From the NCBI RefSeq assembly GCF_042665155.1, contig NZ_JBHTCG010000015.1, forward strand, positions 1-64,000: a DNA stretch of 64,000 bases, written 5' to 3'. Made by a program: the position numbers and the translations under genes. The stretch's first letter is position 1, and each line of letters opens with the position of its first letter. This stretch comes from Sphaerisporangium rhizosphaerae. Its GTDB lineage: Bacteria; Actinomycetota; Actinomycetes; Streptosporangiales; Streptosporangiaceae. This document shows, in pieces, positions 59,461 through 64,000 of this stretch. The notes under the pieces were generated by a model, which saw nothing but the letters and a program-made list of their open reading frames with translations, searched no databases and was not told the origin of the DNA.

Positions 59461-59718
59461 ATGGACCAAGGCATGCTTGCCTGGCAGAAGAGCAGCTACA
59501 GCGGAACCGATGACAACTGCGTCGAGGTAGCACATCTTCCTCTGGGAGATCTGGCCATCCGGGACAACAAGAACCCCACCCGCCCGATACTGCGATTCGC
59601 CGCTGACGAATGGCGCACCTTCATCAGCGGCATGAAGGTCGACCGGTTCACCCAACCAGCCCCCGGAATGGGCATGGCCAGCAAAAGAAACATAGCGGAC
59701 GATTCGAAGTTTCTATAG
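59461..59718 (+). CDS. DUF397 domain protein (module 2, second copy)
   Basis: 85 residues. DUF397 core in the first 63 (LAWQKSSYSGTDDNCVEVAH; GDLAIRDNKNPTRPILRF; EWRTFISGMK), then a 20-residue tail not seen in the first copy. GAGGAAGTAGG precedes the ATG. Duplicated DUF397 genes behind one regulator suggest two different partners or dose effects. Confidence 0.93.
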   Translation: MDQGMLAWQKSSYSGTDDNCVEVAHLPLGDLAIRDNKNPTRPILRFAADEWRTFISGMKVDRFTQPAPGMGMASKRNIADDSKFL

Positions 59719-59764
59719 GAGATGTCGTCACACTCTTCACAGCAGGCGGGTAGCCTCGCGGGCC

Positions 59765-60088
59765 ATGGATGCCGATGCGTGGGAGAAGGTCGACCAACTG
59801 GTCACCTGGCTGGACAGGGCGAGCGACCTCGCGCCGGAGACCGAGTTGCTGTTGCGGCTGATGAAGGTGTCGGAGGAGACGGGCGAGGTCGCGGCGGCCG
59901 TCATCGGCGCCCTCGGCCAGAACCCCCGTAAAGGGGTGACCCACACCTGGGAGCAGGTCGACGGTGAACTCTGCGACGTCATCCTGACCGCCATGGTCGC
60001 CCTGAAGTCGCGGAACACCGACGCGCCGAACGTCTTCCGCAAGCACGTCACCGACGTCGTGACCAGAGCCCTCGGTCCGCCCGCTTAG
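59765..60088 (+). CDS. MazG-like nucleotide pyrophosphohydrolase family protein
   Basis: 107 residues, a single all-alpha MazG-like domain. The metal-binding Glu cluster is in VSEETGEVAAAVIG, and the second acidic site in VDGELCDVILTAMVAL. The family hydrolyses non-canonical or excess nucleoside triphosphates. The ATG at 59765 has no strong ribosome site. It follows the module 2 DUF397 gene by 46 bp, so it could be transcribed with it, but a functional link is not shown. Confidence 0.88.
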   Translation: MDADAWEKVDQLVTWLDRASDLAPETELLLRLMKVSEETGEVAAAVIGALGQNPRKGVTHTWEQVDGELCDVILTAMVALKSRNTDAPNVFRKHVTDVVTRALGPPA

Positions 60089-60124
60089 ACACGGGCTCGT
60101 AGGCAGAGGGAACCCGTTCGCGTA

Positions 60125-61339
60125 TCAGCCGAAGATGAGTTTGTAGCCGTAACGGCGCAGGCCGGCGAGGACTTCGTCGCAGTGGACGGGGCCGCGGGTC
60201 TCCAGGTGGAGGAGGACCTCGGCCTCGTCCAGGTGGAGGCGGGGGTCGACCCGCTCGTGGCCGACGTCGAGCACGTTCGCGCCGAGGTCGGCCAGCCGGG
60301 CGAGCAGCGTCGCCAGCGCCCCCGGGCGGTCGGGGAGCCGCAGCCGGAAGGCGAGATAGCGACCGGCGGCCGACAGGCCGTGGCGCAGCACCCTGGACAG
60401 CAGCAGCGGGTCGATGTTGCCGCCGGACAGCACCGCGACGACCGGCGGCTCGAAGGCGTGCGGCCAGTCGAGCAGCGCCGCGACCCCGGCCACGCCCGCC
60501 GGCTCCACGACGAGCTTGGTGCGTTCGAGGCACAGCAGCAGCGCGCGCGACAGGGTCTCCTCCGAGACGGTGACCACGCTGTCGACCAGGTAATGGATCA
60601 TCTCGAACGTGATGTCGCCGGGCCGGCCGACGGCGATGCCGTCCGCCATGGTGGACGCCGGGTCGACCACGACCGGGTGCCCGGCCGCGAGCGAGGCGGG
60701 GTAGGCGGCGGCCTGCTCGGCCTGTACGCCCACCACGCGCACCCCCGGGCGCATGGACTTGACCGCGAGCGCCACCCCGGCCGCGAGCCCGCCGCCGCCG
60801 ACCGCGACCGTGATCGTGCCGACGTCGGGGAGCTGGTCGAGGATCTCCAGCCCGACGGTGCCCTGGCCCGCCACGACGTCAGCATGGTCGAAGGGGTGGA
60901 TGAAGACCGCCCCGGTCTCCTCGGCGTGCTCCTTGGCCGCGGCGAGCGCCTGGTCGACGGTCGTCCCCGCGAAGATCACATCGGCTCCGTAGGCGCGGGT
61001 CGCCTCGACCTTGGGCAGCGGGGCGCCCTCGGGCATGAACACCGTGGACTTGCAGCCCAGCAGCCCCGACGCCAGCGCCACGCCCTGGGCATGGTTGCCC
61101 GCGCTGGCCGCCACCACGCCGCGGGAGCGCTCTTCCTCGGTCAGCCGGGCGATGCGCACGTAGGCGCCCCTGACCTTGAACGACCCGGCCCGCTGGAGGT
61201 TCTCGCACTTGAGGTACACCGGGCCGCCGATCATCTCCGACAGCACGCGCGAATGCAGCAGGGGGGTGCGGATCACGACGTCTTCGAGCAGATCACGGGC
61301 GGCGACCACATCGTCGTAGGTCACCTCAGACTGCGCCAT
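60125..61339 (-). CDS. ilvA: Threonine ammonia-lyase
   Basis: 404 residues. PLP enzyme that converts threonine to 2-oxobutanoate and ammonia, the entry to isoleucine. The Schiff-base Lys is in AGSFKVRGAY near 52; the phosphate loop is AVGGGGLAAGVA near 190; SAGNHAQGVA binds substrate. The C-terminal 85 residues are a single ACT-like domain (RPGALATLLARLADLGANVL), as in the shorter actinobacterial and catabolic forms. Start chosen at the ATG at 61339, which matches the family and has GGAG upstream. Confidence 0.94.
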   Translation of the reverse strand: MAQSEVTYDDVVAARDLLEDVVIRTPLLHSRVLSEMIGGPVYLKCENLQRAGSFKVRGAYVRIARLTEEERSRGVVAASAGNHAQGVALASGLLGCKSTVFMPEGAPLPKVEATRAYGADVIFAGTTVDQALAAAKEHAEETGAVFIHPFDHADVVAGQGTVGLEILDQLPDVGTITVAVGGGGLAAGVALAVKSMRPGVRVVGVQAEQAAAYPASLAAGHPVVVDPASTMADGIAVGRPGDITFEMIHYLVDSVVTVSEETLSRALLLCLERTKLVVEPAGVAGVAALLDWPHAFEPPVVAVLSGGNIDPLLLSRVLRHGLSAAGRYLAFRLRLPDRPGALATLLARLADLGANVLDVGHERVDPRLHLDEAEVLLHLETRGPVHCDEVLAGLRRYGYKLIFG

Positions 61340-61411
61340 GCCCGCAGTCTCCCACTCCCGGCTCCGCCGTAATCTCACCGGCCCACCGATCACGCGCCCC
61401 CCGCCGTCATC

Positions 61412-62455
61412 TCACATGTCGGGCGGGCCGGTCCAGTAGTGGGTGGGGCGCAGGACCAGGGCGGCGGCGCCGATGAGGCCGGCGTCCTGGCCGAGGTGGG
61501 CGGGGACGACGCGGACGCGCTGGGCGAAGCCGAGGCGGGCGTGCCTCCGCAGCGCCTCCTCGAGCGGGCCGAACAGGAGCGGCCCGGCCTGCGACACGCC
61601 GCCGCCGATGGTCACGACGTCCAGGTCGCACAGATGGGTGGCCGAGGCGATGCCGATGCCGAGCGCGCGGCCGGCGCGGGCGAAGGCCGCGATGGCGACC
61701 GGGTCGCCCGCGGCGGCGTCGGCCGCGAGCTGCCGGCCGCTCGCCTGAGCGGCCTCGACGTACGGCCCCTCGGGGCGGGCGCCGGTGGCGCCGGGCGTCC
61801 AGCCCTGCTCAAGAGCCCAGGCGGCGAGGCCCGGGCCGCGGCTGATGGCCTCCAGGCATCCACGGCCGCCGCACTGGCATGGGGGGCCGTCGGGGTCGAT
61901 CACGACGTGCCCGATGTGCCCGGCGTTTCCGGTGCCGCCGTCGATCAGCCGGCCGCCGAGGATGAGGCCGCCTCCGACGCCGGTCGAGACGACCATGCCG
62001 AGCATGTGGTCGCTGCCCCGGCCCGCTCCCCGCCAGTGTTCGGCGGCGGCGACGCAGATGGCGTCGTTGTGGACGCGCACCGGCATTCCGGGGAACCGCC
62101 CGGCCAGCCTCTCGCGGAGTGGGAACCCGCGCCAGCCCGGCATGTTCAGCGGCGAGACGGCGCCCTCGGGCCAGGTCATCGGCCCGCCACAGCCCACGCC
62201 CACGCCGACCGTCCGTGCCTCCGGCCGCCGCGCGAGGACCACGTCGATCAGGTCGGACAGCGTCTTCCACAGCGTGCCGGCGTCCCCGCCGGGCGGCGTG
62301 GCGACGCGCTCGGCAACGACGATCTCCCCGTGCGCCCCGACCAGGCCGACGGCGAACTTCGTCCCGCCGATGTCGATGGCCAGCACGCACTCGCGGTCGC
62401 GCTCCGCCTCCTCCACCAACTCCCGCGCCACATCGCCCAACAACTCCCGCCCCAC
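61412..62455 (-). CDS. ROK-family sugar kinase (glucokinase-like)
   Basis: 347 residues. ATP site DIGGTKFAVGLVG near residue 25, catalytic Asp in VRVHNDAICVAA, substrate loop GHIGHVVIDPDG, and the ROK zinc motif CQCGGRGCLEAISRG near 195-209. It should phosphorylate a hexose such as glucose. No repressor helix-turn-helix is fused. The GTG at 62455 has GGGAGGG 6 nt upstream. The open frame runs much further upstream, but that part does not look coding. It lies 70 bp from ilvA on the same strand. Confidence 0.92.
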   Translation of the reverse strand: MGRELLGDVARELVEEAERDRECVLAIDIGGTKFAVGLVGAHGEIVVAERVATPPGGDAGTLWKTLSDLIDVVLARRPEARTVGVGVGCGGPMTWPEGAVSPLNMPGWRGFPLRERLAGRFPGMPVRVHNDAICVAAAEHWRGAGRGSDHMLGMVVSTGVGGGLILGGRLIDGGTGNAGHIGHVVIDPDGPPCQCGGRGCLEAISRGPGLAAWALEQGWTPGATGARPEGPYVEAAQASGRQLAADAAAGDPVAIAAFARAGRALGIGIASATHLCDLDVVTIGGGVSQAGPLLFGPLEEALRRHARLGFAQRVRVVPAHLGQDAGLIGAAALVLRPTHYWTGPPDM

Positions 62456-62628
62456 CGACCACCCTCCCAGCCCTCGCCCGCACGCTCCACGCCCCCAAGG
62501 ATCACACGCCCCTCCCCGAGCGTGCCAAGCAAAATGAACCGACTTCCGAGATCGGCTCATCTCCGAAGTGGGAGTCAGCGGGCTTCGGGACCGAGTCCGG
62601 GACGCCTGATGCCGTCTCCTGGAGGGGG

Positions 62629-63063
62629 CTAGGCACGCAGATGGCGGCTGACATCGCCGACCAGGTGGATCCGGACGTGGCGTTCGACGAATCGCCAGCG
62701 TCCGTCGCGGCGCTCGAAGCGGTCGCTGTAGCGCCCTGCGGCAACGGGCCGCAGCGGAAATTCGGGCAGGGCCTGGAACACGGTGACGTAGGAACGCGCA
62801 GCGGCGGTCCCTGTCTCCTCGTCGATGTCGACGGCGAGGTTGGTCGTGACGTGGTGAGTGCGCGGCGTGCCGTCCTCGTAGAGGATCACGGTGTCGCGGA
62901 GCATCTTCTCGACGGCTTCCCGGCCATGGACCGGTGCGCCACTGCCGATGAACACCCCGTCGGCGAACAGTTCGCCGACGCCGGCGAAGTCTCCGGTGTC
63001 GACCAGTTCGGCGTACTCGGCGATCAGGTTCGTGATGGCGGCCGTACCCACGGTTGTGCCCAT
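62629..63063 (-). CDS. NTF2-like (SnoaL_4-type) protein
   Basis: 144 residues, one cone-shaped NTF2-like domain: ITNLIAEYAELVDTGDFAGV, FADGVFIGSGAPVHG, HHVTTNLAVDIDEETGTAAA, RDGRWRFVERHVRIHLVGD. Members are small hydratases, isomerases or ring-hydroxylating-dioxygenase-like subunits. It stands alone. The ATG at 63063 fits the domain; an in-frame start nine codons upstream is possible. Confidence 0.88.
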   Translation of the reverse strand: MGTTVGTAAITNLIAEYAELVDTGDFAGVGELFADGVFIGSGAPVHGREAVEKMLRDTVILYEDGTPRTHHVTTNLAVDIDEETGTAAARSYVTVFQALPEFPLRPVAAGRYSDRFERRDGRWRFVERHVRIHLVGDVSRHLRA

Positions 63064-63210
63064 GACCTGAGGGTATGGGCAGCGACCCACGGCCCTCGAC
63101 CGCCTCGATGTTGACGTAGTTCGTAGGGATCAAGAGCCATTCCAGCGGCGCCGCCTCAAGGGCGCCCCGAGCCCGCCGAGCGGAGCGAGGCCAAGCAAAC
63201 ACTGCGAAAG

Positions 63211-64000
63211 CTACGCGGAGAAGACGAGGATGGCGGCGGAGAAGCCGTGGACGTGGTTGTGGCCGGCGACCGGGCCTACTTCGCCGGCGGCGAAGAAGCC
63301 GGCCATGCCGATGGGGCCGAGGGTATCGTGCAGGGCGAGGACGTCGTGGTCGGAGCTGCCGAACATGGCCGAGCCCCTGCCGTTGCAGGAGAACAGCAGG
63401 GCGCCGTCGATGCGGCCGCGCTGTTCCACGTGGGCGTCGAGCAGTTCGTACAGGTCCTCGTCGGCGGCGGCGGCGTCGCGGACCTGGAAGCGGACGCTCT
63501 GCCCGATGTCGAGCACGTCGCCGACGGCCACGGCCTCGCGTTCGGGGTCGATGCCGAGGATGCCGCGGATGAGGAAGTCTCCGCGTTCGTGGCTTTCGGC
63601 GTACTCGTCCATGGCGACGCCGATCTGCAGCCCGGAGGCGACCAGTTCGCGGTCCTCCTCGTCCAGGCCGCTGACGATGTCCTCCAGGCGGGCGAGCGCG
63701 GGCTGCCCGGCGAGCTCCAGCAGCAGGTTGTCCTCGGAGCGGGTGACGACCATGGTGGGGCCGATGGGGCGGCATCCCTGGCTGACCACGGTGCTCACGT
63801 TGATCGGGCCGCTCAGCATGACGCCGATCGCCCCTTCGGTGTACATCTCGCCGCCCGCGAACAGGCGTACCGAGCCCTGCCCGCCGATGCCGTTGGCCAG
63901 GCCGCCGACGATCGGGAGATCGCCGAGGACGTCGCAGGAGTGCTCGACGAAGGCGTCGGTGGGGAAGCTGTAGGGGTCGGCCAGCAGGACGGCCACCCGG
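63211..64000 (-). CDS. FIST domain protein, 5' end missing
   Basis: The frame is open to the end of the window, so the N-terminal part lies beyond base 64000; about 262 residues are visible. The visible part covers the end of FIST_N (PIVGGLANGIGGQGSVRLFA) and all of FIST_C (FLIRGILGIDPEREAVAVGD; GRIDGALLFSCNGRGSAMFG; MAGFFAAGEVGPVAGHNHVH). FIST domains bind small ligands, possibly amino acids, and often feed signal transduction. No kinase or cyclase is visible next to it. Confidence 0.9.
   Translation of the reverse strand, partial: RVAVLLADPYSFPTDAFVEHSCDVLGDLPIVGGLANGIGGQGSVRLFAGGEMYTEGAIGVMLSGPINVSTVVSQGCRPIGPTMVVTRSEDNLLLELAGQPALARLEDIVSGLDEEDRELVASGLQIGVAMDEYAESHERGDFLIRGILGIDPEREAVAVGDVLDIGQSVRFQVRDAAAADEDLYELLDAHVEQRGRIDGALLFSCNGRGSAMFGSSDHDVLALHDTLGPIGMAGFFAAGEVGPVAGHNHVHGFSAAILVFSA

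Noticed and set aside
62456..63775. Upstream part of the long minus-strand frame that contains the ROK kinase
   Set aside because: It overlaps the NTF2-like and FIST genes in another frame and is His/Arg/Pro-rich; the kinase starts at 62455 with a good ribosome site.

Overview
The window is chromosomal DNA from a high-GC actinomycete, most likely of the order Streptosporangiales (Streptosporangium/Nonomuraea/Actinomadura type). The reasons are the strong G/C third-position bias, many GTG starts, mycothiol chemistry (mca), GTP-type PEP carboxykinase, and the lineage-typical XRE(DUF5753)/DUF397/HATPase regulatory sets. I recognise no rRNA, tRNA, CRISPR array, prophage or complete insertion sequence. 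Genus assignment is inference.

Region by region. 1-13.7 kb holds a truncated Gly/Pro-rich membrane protein, fumarase, an AlkZ-like winged-helix protein, a relic of an aldo/keto reductase beside an MmyB-type regulator, a GT2-fold protein with an altered DxD region, a lytic transglycosylase with a perfect CRP-type site upstream, a response regulator/sensor kinase/lipoprotein operon, a PIN-PhoH ATPase and a short-chain Z-isoprenyl diphosphate synthase. 13.9-25.3 kb holds PEP carboxykinase and then an accessory stretch: a small RHH-like protein, two minisatellite arrays (50-bp and 21-bp units), two TetR regulators, a first HATPase/XRE/DUF397 module, an unassigned HExxH metallopeptidase, a double NTF2-like protein with a good TetR operator candidate, a HicB-like protein and an NlpC/P60 wall hydrolase. 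25.7-35.3 kb holds the greA-DUF4307-mca-small membrane protein block, a GNAT protein and a very large CtpI-like P-type ATPase. Its N-terminal half carries what looks like a second, degenerate HAD/P-type module. 35.3-43.3 kb holds split RibD-like reductase and deaminase genes, a polytopic membrane protein, a TrmB/LuxR-type regulator, two tiny hydrophobic ORFs and a 1381-residue secreted S53/Kelch protease.

43.4-48.6 kb is a coherent unit. A two-component system is divergent from a ferric-reductase-like flavocytochrome, a covalent-FMN-binding membrane protein and ApbE, the FMN transferase that should load it; ApbE carries an unusual His/Cys-rich insert. 48.8-57.1 kb holds a DUF255 thioredoxin-fold protein, a class A PBP, an Lrp/AsnC regulator divergent from hppD, a cluster of five hairpins, an RDD protein and an M1 aminopeptidase. 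57.1-64 kb holds a second HATPase/XRE/DUF397 module (HATPase fused in frame to an upstream domain, 13-bp inverted repeat in the divergent promoter), a MazG-like protein, threonine ammonia-lyase, a ROK sugar kinase, an NTF2-like protein and a FIST protein cut by the window end.

Gene content (fumC, phoH, Z-isoprenyl synthase, greA, DUF4307, mca, small membrane protein, DUF255) matches a neighbourhood I recall from Mycobacterium tuberculosis (about Rv1080c-Rv1098c), but here the greA-to-DUF255 block appears inverted and large insertions separate the parts.
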